Source: Pistricoccus aurantiacus (GTDB lineage Bacteria > Pseudomonadota > Gammaproteobacteria > Pseudomonadales > Halomonadaceae). Taken from it: a DNA stretch of 64,000 nt. Under the pieces are notes generated by a model that was not told the DNA's origin, searched no databases, and saw nothing but the letters and a program-made list of their open reading frames with translations. The position numbers and the translations under genes are program-made. The DNA lies in assembly GCF_007954585.1 (NCBI RefSeq), contig NZ_CP042382.1, forward strand, positions 186,001 to 250,000, in the 5' to 3' direction. Positions within the stretch are counted from its first letter, which is position 1; each line of letters starts with the position of its first letter. This document shows positions 16,955 through 26,290 of this stretch, one piece after another.

Positions 16955-19900
16955 ATGCCAAAGTCACCCAAGATTGGAACGGCCGGATGCCTGCTTCTGT
17001 TAGCCCTGACGCTTCTCCTTGTCGCCTGCACGCCCCAGGACGAGCAGCCACAAGTTCGGCGGGTTGTCGCCGACGTCGTCGCCATCAATCAGCCCATTCA
17101 GTACAACCGGTTCGGCAGCATCAATCCCTGGGGCATGATGTACGCCCTGCGACGAGACACCGTCGGTACCGAGCCCGGTGAGGCCGTCCTGCGCGACGGC
17201 AAGCGACCGCGGCCGCTGGTGCTGCGCGTGACCGAAGGCGACGAACTTGAAATCCGCTTTCAGAACCTGTTGATGCCTTATACGGCAGACGACGATGCAA
17301 CAAGCGAACTCGCCGAGTTACAAGCGGAAGAGGCGGCGACAGAAGCGGCGGAAACAGCGGCGGCGGATGAGGGTTTCACCGTTCCGGACCCGCCCAATGA
17401 CCCCCGCACGCGCCGCGCAAGTATCGCGGTCGTCGGATTGACGAACCTTGACGGCAATGATGCCGTGGCAACCGGGCTGGTGGGCGTCGAGCCGGGCGGC
17501 CAGGCCGTATACCGCTTTCGTGCGGAAAAAGCCGGCGCCTATTTCTTCTCGAGCCTGGAAGCGATGGCCGGCGGCGAGGGTAATGGCGGCTCCCTGACCC
17601 ACGGCATGTTCGGCATGGTGATTGTCGAACCCGCCGGCAGCCGGATGTATCGCAGCCAGGTGACCGCTGCCGAACTCGCCTGCGCGCGCGGCGCGGGACC
17701 GCAGGATTGCGGCGTGGCGGACGCCGGGCCGGGCTGGCTGGACTATGAAGCGAAGGACGCGGCCGGTGTGCCGATACTCAACATGCTTCAGGCGCACGAC
17801 GATGGCACCCATGAAATCGTGCACAGTGACCTGACGGCTATCATCGTCAATGACGAGGCAGCCGGGCGGGTCGGCCAGCCCGCCACATCGCTCGCGCGCA
17901 ACGGTTCGACGGCGTGGCGCGAGTTCACCGTCATGTTCCACGACGAGCTGAAGACTGTGCACGCGGAGCCTTTCTCCATCTTCAACGAACCGCCCGCCGG
18001 GGACGAGGACGCCGCGGCGCGTCACAAGCAGATGGTCGGCATTCGCGACGGCTTCGGGATCAATTACGGCGCCAGCGGCATGGGGCCGATCCTGCTCGCG
18101 AACCGTTTCGGCATGGGGCCGGCGAAGGACTGCGTCGACTGCGCCTACGAGGAGTTCTTCCTGCAGAGCTGGGCCAACGGCGATCCGGCGCTGTTGGCGC
18201 AATACTTGGACGACCCCAGTAACGTCTACCACTCCTATCTCGGCGACCGGGTGAAGTTCCACAACGTGCACGCCGGGCCCAAGGAAACCCATGTCTTTCA
18301 CCTGCACGCGCACCAGTGGCTGTCGCAGAGGGATTCCGGCGACGCGAACTACCTCGATTCCCAGACCATCGCGCCGTTCCAGGCATTCAGTTACGAGATC
18401 TATTACGGCGGCACCGGCAACCGCAACCTGACCCCCGGCGACTCCATCTTCCACTGCCATCTCTATCCGCATTTTGCGCAAGGCATGTGGGCGCTCTGGC
18501 GGGTGCACGAGGTCATCGAGGATGGCTCCCGGCGACTGCCTGACGGCGGCGGAATAGCGGGCGATGAAGCCGTGGCCGGCATAGGCACCGATCCCGAGAC
18601 CGGCGCCACGACCGGCGGAACGCCAATCCCCGGTCTCGTCCCGCTACCGGGCCAGGCGCTGCCGCCTGAACCCACCTATGTCGCCGAGGCGGGGGACGAG
18701 GCCATGCCCGGCTATCCGTTCTATATCGCGGGCAAGGCCGGCTTTCGCGCGCCGCAGGCACCGCTGGACATCGCCGAGGACGGCGGCTTGCCCCGGCATC
18801 TGACGCTGGAGGGCACGCGCACGCTCAAGCCGCTCGAGACCGCCCTCGACGAGGCGGACATGACCTTTCCCATCGAGACGGTCAAGCTCGAAATTTTACC
18901 CCAGGACGGTACACCGCTGGAAAAGGCGGCGATGGCATTCCATGCGACGCCCGGCGGCGTGCTCAAGACAAAAAGCGTCGACGACCTGGACGACGCCAGC
19001 TCCTCCGCCGCGAATTTCCTGGTCAACGGCTTGCCGCCGGCGCCGGGAGCGCCCTTCGCCAATCCCTGTCCGGTCGACACGGACAGCGCCTCGCACTGGA
19101 TCAACGGCCTTCCCTCGCTCGCCGTGGACGCGGATCCCTCGACGCCCGCTTTCGATGAACGCCGCTACGACGTCTCGGCCATCGAACTCGAACTCGTCGT
19201 CAACAAATACGGCTGGCACGACAAGCAGGCGCGCATCAACGTGCTCGACCGGCAGGTCGACGAGTACGAAAATCGCACCCGCGCGGCGGATCCATTCTTC
19301 TTCCGCGCGGCTTCCGGCGAGTGCATCGCCTTTCAGCATACCAACCGCACGCCGGGCCACACCTCCAAGGATGCCTTCCAGGTCGCGACGCCGGTCGACG
19401 TCATCGGCCAGCATATACACCTGGTAAAGTTCGACGTCACAGCGTCCGACGGCTCCGGCAACGGCTTCAATTACGAAGACGGCACGCTGGCGCGGGACCA
19501 TATCGGCCACCTGCTCGAGGCCGCAAACGCGCCCGGCGGGACCATCGACTGGTCGCGCGTGCCCGGGGACGAGCGCCCGCTGGCGCTCAAGACCGACGGC
19601 GGCGAACCGGTCTATCAGTCCACGATGCAGCGCTGGTGGGCCGACCCGCTGCTCGACGGCGAGGGCCAGGATCGCACGATCGCGACGGTCTTCACCCACG
19701 ACCATTTCGGCCCCTCGACGATCCAGCAGCATGGGTTTTACTCGGCTCTGCTGATCGAGCCTAAAGGTTCGCAGTGGCTGAAACCCGACGGCACGCCGCT
19801 GGCCGACGCCAAGGGGCAGGCGGTCGGCACCCAGGCCATCATCGTGACGCCCGAAGACGCAGAGGTGACCGACAATCTCAAGGGCGCGCGGCGAGAGTTC

Positions 19901-22033
19901 GCATTGGCGGTGGCGGACTTCGCGCTGCTCTACGACCACAACGATCGCCCGGTGGCGCCGCCACAGCGCCCGGAGGCGATCTCGGTGGATCATCACGATC
20001 CCTATCTATTCAACTACAAGCACGAGCCCATGCCGCTGCGCATCGCGACCAGCGACGGCCCGGGCAGCTGGCGGCAGAAATCCGGACCGCAGGGCGACAT
20101 GGCGCGGGTCTTCGAATCGGATATCCACGCGCGGCCGGTGGATCCAACGATTGACGAACGCCGCAATCACGCGCCGGGGGATCCCTCCACCGAGATATTC
20201 GAAGCCTATGACGGCGACCGCGTGCAGGTGCGGCTGATCCAGGGCGCGCAGGAAGTGCAGCACGTCTTCACGGTCAACGGACAGCGCTGGAAACGTCAGC
20301 CCGCGAAGGATGAGGATATCTGGGTATCGAGCCAGGAAATCGGCATTTCCGAACATATGGAAATGGAAATGCAGGTGCAGCCGCCGGTTCTGGGTGATGC
20401 GAACAAGCTGACCACCGACTACTTGTATCACGCGGGCACCGTCGATGCCCTGTGGAACGGCGCCTGGGGCCTGATGCGCAGCTATGCCGACCCCGAGACG
20501 GCGGACCTCGCCGATGCCACCGCGGGGTTGCCGATGCGTTGCCGCCTTGCGGTCCTCGGCGGCAGTGCCGGTACCAGCAATGATCCTGCCTGTGCGGGAC
20601 GCGTTCCGGCGACAACGGAAGCTGAAGCCAGCGAGCTGCTGCCACGCATCGAAAATTTCGAGGGTCTCGCCAGCGGTAACGGCTTCCGTCCCCCAGAGGT
20701 CACCGCCCGCCTGTTCTGCGTCGAGGCCGTGCAGGGGCCGCTCGTCTACAACGACCTGGCGCGCATCGCCGACCCCGATGCCGTGCGCTTCGTGCTGAGG
20801 CGCACATTCGTGAAAACACTCGACGCCAACGATCCGGTGCCCGCATGTCCGACCGGAACGCTGCCCGCCCCCGCCGGCAGCACGGAGATTCCCGTTGCGG
20901 CCGATACCGGCCGCCCACTCGTGCTGCGCATGCGCGCCGGCGAGATGGCCTATGTCGGTCTGACCGGTAAATTTGCTGCGCCGCTGGCGCCCACCGAGGG
21001 CAACGCGGTGCTGCCGCCGATCGTCTCGTGGACAGAGGATGGCCTCAATGTCGCGCAAGACCGGCTGACCCCCAGCAATACCATTGGCCTGCACCCGTCG
21101 CTTGTTTCCTATGCGGTGCGCACCGACGACGGCGTGCGGGTCGGCAAGAACATTGCCGCCGGCGCCGGTCTCGCCTCGCAAACGGCGGGGACCGGCGGCG
21201 TTGGGCCGGCCATGTCTGCCTGGTACGGCGGTCGCATCGAAACCCGCCGCTCCGGCGCGACCGCGTCCTTCGATTGGATCCCTTTCACGAGCCAACGCGG
21301 CGTCGTGACGCCGCTGTCCTCGATGGCGGACCCCATCCGGCATCCGGTCATGGGGCTTGTCGGCGCGCTGATTATCGAGCCGGAAGGCGCCGAGATCACC
21401 TCGGAGACGGAAGGCGGCACAGTCGCGACGATCTGCAACGACGAAGAAGACTGCTTCCGGGAATTCGTGCTGGTCTACCAGGACGGCCTCAACCTGAAGC
21501 AGGAGGGAGAAGCCATACCCGACTGCCATGTCTGCGACGACAGCTATGACAGTGGCGATATCGCGCTCAACTACCGCAGCGAGCCCCTGTGGGCACGCCT
21601 TGACCTGCCGCGCCAGCAAGCCGAGGACAATCCCGAGACGGGCCGCCCGCAGCTTGTCGACCTCAACAGTCACGACACCCCCACCTGCTTCCTGCTGCCC
21701 GACTGGAAGCCGATCGCGACCCCGATCTTCAAGGCCGAACCGGGCGAGCGGGTGGTCATTCGCGCCGTCCATCCCGGCGGCCGCGCGCGCCAGCGCACCC
21801 TCGTGACCTACGGCCACAGCTACGCGGATCTGACGCTGCCGAAGTTTGGCTCGCCATCCTCCAGCCTGCTGGCGCCGCCGAAGGCCATCAGCGCCGACCT
21901 CGGTCCGATCAAAGAGGGATTGTGGCTCTACCGCGACGGGCCAGCTTATTTCGTCGCCGGCGGCGCCTGGGGGTATATCGACGCGCGTACCGATGAGCAG
22001 GCGGCGACATGTCCATTGCCCGACGCGTCCTGA
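16955..22033 (+). CDS. Giant multicopper oxidase lipoprotein, apparently six cupredoxin domains
   Basis: A 1692-residue exported protein with a lipoprotein signal (lipobox ending at Cys25). I infer three pairs of cupredoxin domains from repeated blocks ending MVIVEP (~225), ALLIEP (~935) and ALIIEP (~1472). Only some carry copper motifs: HVFHLHAH (446-453) and HCHLYPHFAQGM (500-511, the type-1 His-Cys-His-Met set) in the second domain; QHIH (820-822), HDH (915-917) and QQHGFY (His926) in the third. The last three domains have lost them (YHAGTVDALWNGAWG near 1156). Domain number and size recall ceruloplasmin-like Mn(II) oxidases such as MnxG, but the substrate is not proven. It has a GGGAGG ribosome site and overlaps the next gene by 25 bases. 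Confidence 0.82.
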   Translation: MPKSPKIGTAGCLLLLALTLLLVACTPQDEQPQVRRVVADVVAINQPIQYNRFGSINPWGMMYALRRDTVGTEPGEAVLRDGKRPRPLVLRVTEGDELEIRFQNLLMPYTADDDATSELAELQAEEAATEAAETAAADEGFTVPDPPNDPRTRRASIAVVGLTNLDGNDAVATGLVGVEPGGQAVYRFRAEKAGAYFFSSLEAMAGGEGNGGSLTHGMFGMVIVEPAGSRMYRSQVTAAELACARGAGPQDCGVADAGPGWLDYEAKDAAGVPILNMLQAHDDGTHEIVHSDLTAIIVNDEAAGRVGQPATSLARNGSTAWREFTVMFHDELKTVHAEPFSIFNEPPAGDEDAAARHKQMVGIRDGFGINYGASGMGPILLANRFGMGPAKDCVDCAYEEFFLQSWANGDPALLAQYLDDPSNVYHSYLGDRVKFHNVHAGPKETHVFHLHAHQWLSQRDSGDANYLDSQTIAPFQAFSYEIYYGGTGNRNLTPGDSIFHCHLYPHFAQGMWALWRVHEVIEDGSRRLPDGGGIAGDEAVAGIGTDPETGATTGGTPIPGLVPLPGQALPPEPTYVAEAGDEAMPGYPFYIAGKAGFRAPQAPLDIAEDGGLPRHLTLEGTRTLKPLETALDEADMTFPIETVKLEILPQDGTPLEKAAMAFHATPGGVLKTKSVDDLDDASSSAANFLVNGLPPAPGAPFANPCPVDTDSASHWINGLPSLAVDADPSTPAFDERRYDVSAIELELVVNKYGWHDKQARINVLDRQVDEYENRTRAADPFFFRAASGECIAFQHTNRTPGHTSKDAFQVATPVDVIGQHIHLVKFDVTASDGSGNGFNYEDGTLARDHIGHLLEAANAPGGTIDWSRVPGDERPLALKTDGGEPVYQSTMQRWWADPLLDGEGQDRTIATVFTHDHFGPSTIQQHGFYSALLIEPKGSQWLKPDGTPLADAKGQAVGTQAIIVTPEDAEVTDNLKGARREFALAVADFALLYDHNDRPVAPPQRPEAISVDHHDPYLFNYKHEPMPLRIATSDGPGSWRQKSGPQGDMARVFESDIHARPVDPTIDERRNHAPGDPSTEIFEAYDGDRVQVRLIQGAQEVQHVFTVNGQRWKRQPAKDEDIWVSSQEIGISEHMEMEMQVQPPVLGDANKLTTDYLYHAGTVDALWNGAWGLMRSYADPETADLADATAGLPMRCRLAVLGGSAGTSNDPACAGRVPATTEAEASELLPRIENFEGLASGNGFRPPEVTARLFCVEAVQGPLVYNDLARIADPDAVRFVLRRTFVKTLDANDPVPACPTGTLPAPAGSTEIPVAADTGRPLVLRMRAGEMAYVGLTGKFAAPLAPTEGNAVLPPIVSWTEDGLNVAQDRLTPSNTIGLHPSLVSYAVRTDDGVRVGKNIAAGAGLASQTAGTGGVGPAMSAWYGGRIETRRSGATASFDWIPFTSQRGVVTPLSSMADPIRHPVMGLVGALIIEPEGAEITSETEGGTVATICNDEEDCFREFVLVYQDGLNLKQEGEAIPDCHVCDDSYDSGDIALNYRSEPLWARLDLPRQQAEDNPETGRPQLVDLNSHDTPTCFLLPDWKPIATPIFKAEPGERVVIRAVHPGGRARQRTLVTYGHSYADLTLPKFGSPSSSLLAPPKAISADLGPIKEGLWLYRDGPAYFVAGGAWGYIDARTDEQAATCPLPDAS

Positions 22034-23820
22034 TCCTTGCCCTTGCGGCAGCGCTGCCGGTTGCAGCGGCAGCGCCGGTCGAGGACGAGCGGGTATTGAG
22101 CGTTCAAATCACTGGCGACGAGGGTCCGCTCGCTGCCGGACAGCCTGCGACGGTGCATCTGGCCGCGCGCGATCCGGCGAGCGGCTACCCGCTCATCGGC
22201 CTGCAGCCGGCGCTGTGGCTGGTGCCCGCAAGCGAGCGGATGCAATCGCAGGACTGTGCGGTCTGGGTCAGCCGCCTCTATAACGCGCCGGTACCGCCGC
22301 TCGGCGCGATCGACCTCAATGGTTTCGACCTGGTCGAAGCGACGGCGGATGGCCGGCTGGCCCTGGTCGATCCGCAGCTCAACCTCGCTACCGCCAACAT
22401 CAAGGCGATCGAGACGCTGGGAGAGGTGCCCGTCGGCTGGGCGATCGACGAGCGCGGCGATGTCCTCGCTGCCGCCTTGCATGACGCCCGCCGCGTCGAC
22501 TTCCTCTCGATGGAACCGTTCCGGCGGGTGCAGAGTGCGGACCTGCCCGCCGCCCCGACGGGATTATTGGAACATGGCGACACGTTCTGGGTACCGACCG
22601 ACGACGGCAGCGTCATCCAGTTCGCCGCTGACGGTCGACAGATGAGCACATTCGCGGTCGGCGATGGACACGTTTTCGCTGGACTTGCGGGACGCGATGG
22701 GCTCTACGTTGCAGCGGCCGACGGCCGCGGCGCCTTCCTGTCCGGGACCGGGGCGGCTTCCCGCTTCGACCTGCAGCAACCTGTCGCCGCCACAGCCTTC
22801 TCCGCGTTGGCGGATAGCCTGTTCGCGATCGGCGCGGACGGCGATGTCCTGCTGCGCGTGGCCCGCGACGCCGTGACCGCGCCCAGGATGCTGCCGCTGT
22901 CGGGCAGGATACGCGCGATCACCGCCGATCCGGCGGGGCGGTTCATGGCGCTCGAGGCCGCCGACCGGCTGTCGGTCACCATCCTTGATACCGAGAGCGA
23001 CCGCGAGCGCTGGACGATCGACACCCGTGACCCGCTGATCGGCATGCAGTTCAGCGACGAATTCCTTTACCTGATGCACGAGCGCCAGGGGGGCGTGACG
23101 CGGGTGCTGTTCGATCCGGAGGGCGGTCCGCCCGGGGTCGCCGCGATCGCCGCCGGCTCTCGTTCGGACGCCCTCCAGCGTGCGTCGATTCTGCCCATGA
23201 TGGCCCGCATCCCCGAAGTCGGCATGATCGTGGCGAGCACCCGCGACAAGGCCGCCTACATGCTGGCGGAAGACGGGATGCAGGCCGCCATGTCGTCGCT
23301 GCCGCTGAAGGCGGGCGTGCCCGCCGGGATCCTGCTGCGCTATCGCGGCCTGAGTCCGGCGGCGATGCCAGGCAGCTACGAGGTGTCGGTGGTGCCGCGT
23401 TATGGCGGGCCGCATCTCGCGGTGGTGCGCATCGAACAGCCGGATCTGGTGCACTGCGCCCGCGTCGAGGTGGCCGGACCGCCAAGACCGGCCGCGCTGA
23501 AAGATGACGAGTCCACGGCCGTCCGCGTCGGCCTCGTCGTCGCCGGACAGCCACAAGAGGGCCAGCGCCAGCTTCGCTTTGCCTTCACAGGAGACCTGCC
23601 CAAGACAACGCTGCCACAGCGGGCGCTGCTGATGGACGCGCGCGCCGGCTGGCGGCGCATCGCCACGCGCTTCAAACACGAAGGCGACCAGATCGTCGCT
23701 GACCTGGAAATCGCGGGCGCCGGGCCGCTGCGGCTGTTCGTCGAATACCGCGATCCCGCCGGCGACCTGCGCACGATAGCCACAGCGCTGCACGCCAACG
23801 AAGGAGGGCCATCCCGATGA
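22009..23820 (+). CDS. Periplasmic beta-propeller-like protein of unknown function
   Basis: A 603-residue protein with a signal peptide (about 1-21, AAALPVAAAA). After an N-terminal beta domain (VLSVQITGDEGPLAAGQPA), the middle (about 100-400) has repeating short strands like PVGWAIDERGDVLAAALHDA and TFWVPTDDGSVIQFAADGR, typical of YVTN/NHL-type propellers. The C-terminal 180 residues look like two further beta-sandwich domains. It starts inside the oxidase gene and its stop overlaps the Sco start (ATGA), so translation is coupled. I infer an extracytoplasmic partner or scaffold of the oxidase. There are no metal or haem motifs. Confidence 0.72.
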   Translation: MSIARRVLILALAAALPVAAAAPVEDERVLSVQITGDEGPLAAGQPATVHLAARDPASGYPLIGLQPALWLVPASERMQSQDCAVWVSRLYNAPVPPLGAIDLNGFDLVEATADGRLALVDPQLNLATANIKAIETLGEVPVGWAIDERGDVLAAALHDARRVDFLSMEPFRRVQSADLPAAPTGLLEHGDTFWVPTDDGSVIQFAADGRQMSTFAVGDGHVFAGLAGRDGLYVAAADGRGAFLSGTGAASRFDLQQPVAATAFSALADSLFAIGADGDVLLRVARDAVTAPRMLPLSGRIRAITADPAGRFMALEAADRLSVTILDTESDRERWTIDTRDPLIGMQFSDEFLYLMHERQGGVTRVLFDPEGGPPGVAAIAAGSRSDALQRASILPMMARIPEVGMIVASTRDKAAYMLAEDGMQAAMSSLPLKAGVPAGILLRYRGLSPAAMPGSYEVSVVPRYGGPHLAVVRIEQPDLVHCARVEVAGPPRPAALKDDESTAVRVGLVVAGQPQEGQRQLRFAFTGDLPKTTLPQRALLMDARAGWRRIATRFKHEGDQIVADLEIAGAGPLRLFVEYRDPAGDLRTIATALHANEGGPSR

Positions 23821-24386
23821 ACCTTTCTAGACGCGATCTGCTCGTCTACCTGGCCGCGATGGGGGTCAGCGTCATCGCCGGGCCGCTGTCCGCGAAGGGA
23901 GCGCTCAAAGCGCCGGTCCGGCTGTACGATGCGGAGCTTTTGCATGCACGAACCGGCGAGTCCATGCACGTGGTTTCCGAGGTCATGCGTGACCGCGTCG
24001 TTGCACTGAACTTCGTGTTCACCGCCTGCTCCTCGACCTGTCCACTTCAGTCTGCCTCGCTTGCACGCGCACAGAGCTTATTGGGCGCTCGCATGGGCCG
24101 GGAGGTCACCTTCCTGTCGATTTCGATCGATCCTTTCAATGACACCCCGGCTCAGCTCAATCGCTTCGCGGACGCCCATGGCGCCGGTCAGGACTGGCAT
24201 TTCTTCACCGGCAACGTGGATGCCATCGACACGCTGCGGGAAGGCTTCGATCTGTTCGATCCTCGGCGTGACGATCATCCGCCGGTCATCGCGGTCGGCC
24301 GTGCCGATGCGCCGGACTGGAGCCGCCTGTACGGCATTCCGTCCCCCGAGGTCATCGTCGATGAAGTGAATGCCTGGCTGGTTTAG
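23817..24386 (+). CDS. Sco1/SenC/PrrC-family copper chaperone, probably Tat-exported
   Basis: A 189-residue thioredoxin-fold Sco protein. The copper ligands are present: C71 and C75 in TACSSTCPLQ and His154 in DDHPPVIAV. The N-terminus (SRRDLLVYLAAMG) has a twin-arginine motif followed by a hydrophobic stretch, suggesting Tat export. Sco proteins place or reduce copper in cytochrome oxidase or other cuproenzymes; here the neighbour is the multicopper oxidase, the likely client. It overlaps the genes on both sides (4 and 17 bases). Confidence 0.85.
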   Translation: MNLSRRDLLVYLAAMGVSVIAGPLSAKGALKAPVRLYDAELLHARTGESMHVVSEVMRDRVVALNFVFTACSSTCPLQSASLARAQSLLGARMGREVTFLSISIDPFNDTPAQLNRFADAHGAGQDWHFFTGNVDAIDTLREGFDLFDPRRDDHPPVIAVGRADAPDWSRLYGIPSPEVIVDEVNAWLV

Positions 24387-25590
24387 TCGAATTCTTCTCT
24401 GCCTTGCCGCCTGTGGGGTCATGGCGTCGACGGTCCTGCCCGGTCGCCAGATCTATCTGGAAGGGCGCGGGCGCGATGCGATCGAGGCGCGGCTGCGCGG
24501 GATCGACGTTTCCGTCGATGCCGGCAGCTATGTGTGTGTACGATGCCACGGCGCGGATGGCGGCGGCGCGAGCGAGGGCGGTATTACCGCGCCGCCGCTG
24601 ACCATCGCGCGTGATATGAACGTCGCCGATACGCGCAAATGGCTGCACGGGGCGCTGGTCGAGGGGCGCGGTCATGACGGCCGCCGGCTCGGCGATGCGA
24701 TGCCTGCCTTTCGCCTGTCCGCAGCCGATCTCGACGCGCTCGCCACCTATATCCGGACGCTGCCTTATCCGGCGGAACCGGGCATTGAGGAAGATGAGAT
24801 CCTCATCGGCATCGATCTGGCCGGTACCGGGCTAACCCCGGCCGAACGCAGTATCGCCGTCGCGCACTTGCAAAAGACCGCCGATACACGCGCCGGGGCG
24901 AACGGTATCTTCGGGCGGCGCCTGGTCCTGATGGACGCGGCCGCCAAGGACCAGATCATCACGCTCTCCTGGTCATCCGCGGCGTCTGGGGAACGTCTGC
25001 ATTTCGCCGTACGTGCCGACGATCGAACGGACGCGAGATGCGACACATGCTGCGGCGCGTTGCATGAAAGTGTCGACGGCCAAGCGGAGCGGCTCAAGGC
25101 TTTTCTTCAACGCCAGGGGCGCTCGAGCGTCATTGTGGACAGCGCCCAGAATGTGCATCCAGCGACGTCGAGCACGGCCGCGGCGATGATCTATAGCGGA
25201 AACGCCGCTGCAGAGCTGGCGGCACTGCTGGCGATAACACCGTCTGACCGCGACGTCTATGCATTCACCGAGGCTATCTCGCCGACACAGTTCAGAGACG
25301 CACCCCGGGTCGCGTTTGTCGCTTCCATTGATCTTCAAGCGCAGGTGGAGGCTGTACAGTCGCTCTTGCAGCAGTCGAACGAAACGTCCCTGTCGGCGCA
25401 CGGAGCCAGTGTGACGATCGAAATGGCAAAGGCGCTCGATATCGTCCTCGACCGGCTGGCATCTCGGGGCCGTCGCATTTCGCAATACGTGCTGTGCAGC
25501 GATCTGGCGCGGGCCTCGAACGTGCAACGCCCGCTCACGATAATTCACGGCGGCGGGCAAGCACTTGAAGTCGTGAAACCGGGCAGTTGA
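24370..25590 (+). CDS. Cytochrome c fused to a periplasmic binding-protein-like domain
   Basis: A 406-residue exported protein with an N-terminal signal (ILLCLAACGVMAS). Residues about 50-130 are a class-I cytochrome c: haem motif CVRCH (56-60) and a likely axial Met111 (GDAMPAF). From about 145, IGIDLAGTGLTPAERSIA and GANGIFGRRLVLMD resemble branched-chain amino-acid-binding (Peripla_BP_6) proteins, whose ligand pocket could sense or bind a small molecule. An extra cluster C224, C227, C228 lies at the junction and is not a haem motif. As last gene of the operon it is a candidate electron acceptor for the oxidase. The C-terminal fold is inferred. Confidence 0.75.
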   Translation: MPGWFSRILLCLAACGVMASTVLPGRQIYLEGRGRDAIEARLRGIDVSVDAGSYVCVRCHGADGGGASEGGITAPPLTIARDMNVADTRKWLHGALVEGRGHDGRRLGDAMPAFRLSAADLDALATYIRTLPYPAEPGIEEDEILIGIDLAGTGLTPAERSIAVAHLQKTADTRAGANGIFGRRLVLMDAAAKDQIITLSWSSAASGERLHFAVRADDRTDARCDTCCGALHESVDGQAERLKAFLQRQGRSSVIVDSAQNVHPATSSTAAAMIYSGNAAAELAALLAITPSDRDVYAFTEAISPTQFRDAPRVAFVASIDLQAQVEAVQSLLQQSNETSLSAHGASVTIEMAKALDIVLDRLASRGRRISQYVLCSDLARASNVQRPLTIIHGGGQALEVVKPGS

Positions 25591-25597
25591 ATCTCGA

Positions 25598-26131
25598 CTA
25601 GCTGCCTTCAGCGGTCCTTGTCATCATGCTTTTCAGGAAATCCAGCATTTCGGGGGCATCCCATTGGCGTTCGCCGACGGCCTTGTAGATCAAGCGCCCG
25701 TCCGGGTCGATCAACAGGTTCGTGGGTAATCCGAGCACATCCCAGTCGCTCAAGGTGATGTCTTCGTCTACAAGAATCGTGAAATCGACCGGCACCTCGG
25801 CAAGAAATCGGTCGATACCAGGTTCGGCCGGACCGACATGGATACCAACGATTTCAAAATCAGCCTCTTCGAGGGCTTCGTTCAGCTTGTTCATGGCCGG
25901 CATTTCGCGGCGACAGGGTTTGCACCAGACGGCCCAGAAATTGACCATCAGATACTGGCCGCGATACTCGGATAGCTCATGCACATTTACATGCTGACCA
26001 TCGAGGGACGCTGCTCCCTCACCGCCGACGGTACGGATCGCCAGCTCGAAGTGACCTGCAAGACCGGACCGGACGAGTACAAGAAGCAATACCTGGGCCT
26101 GAGCGACAACGTGACGTACTTCGCCGAGCAA
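25598..26131 (-). CDS. TlpA/ResA-like thiol-disulfide protein with a replaced N-terminus
   Basis: The frame encodes 177 residues. From about residue 40 (AASLDGQHVNVHEL) it is a normal TlpA-type thioredoxin domain with redox motif WCKPC (about 69-73) and the cis-Pro region GLPTNLLIDPDGR. Such proteins act in the periplasm and need a signal peptide, but residues 1-39 do not look like one and lie antisense to another coding-like fragment (26010-26230). I infer that a recombination junction near 26.01 kb cut off the true 5' end. It is convergent with the cytochrome c gene (7-base gap). Probably non-functional or mislocalised; the start is unreliable. Confidence 0.55.
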   Translation of the reverse strand: MLGEVRHVVAQAQVLLLVLVRSGLAGHFELAIRTVGGEGAASLDGQHVNVHELSEYRGQYLMVNFWAVWCKPCRREMPAMNKLNEALEEADFEIVGIHVGPAEPGIDRFLAEVPVDFTILVDEDITLSDWDVLGLPTNLLIDPDGRLIYKAVGERQWDAPEMLDFLKSMMTRTAEGS

Positions 26132-26230
26132 CTGGAACCGGCGGGTGTCAGCGTTTACCGCTACCGCGTCATCCTCAAGCCGGAATCCCTGGCGCCGAGC
26201 GTGGAGATGGAAACCAGCCTGAAGGGTTGA
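26010..26230 (+). pseudogene. 3' fragment of an unidentified gene
   Basis: An open frame whose last ~70 codons read like real protein (TCKTGPDEYKKQYLGLSD, VILKPESLAPSVEMET) and end at TGA 26228-26230. No credible start or ribosome site exists, and the upstream side runs into the truncated TlpA gene. The last dozen codons and the following 25 bases recur in diverged form at 31842-31905. I do not recognise the family. It most likely lost its 5' part at the same junction that truncated TlpA. Confidence 0.45.
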
Positions 26231-26290
26231 GTTTGTCTCTTATGCAAACCGCCCCGCCTACTCGTTCGATGCCGGTCTGAATCGAAGCCG

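Noticed and set aside
20006-21817. A 603-codon open frame on the minus strand inside the oxidase gene
   Set aside because: It lies wholly antisense to a gene with clear domains and signal; long antisense frames are common in GC-rich DNA. Its translation has no recognisable motif and no ribosome site.
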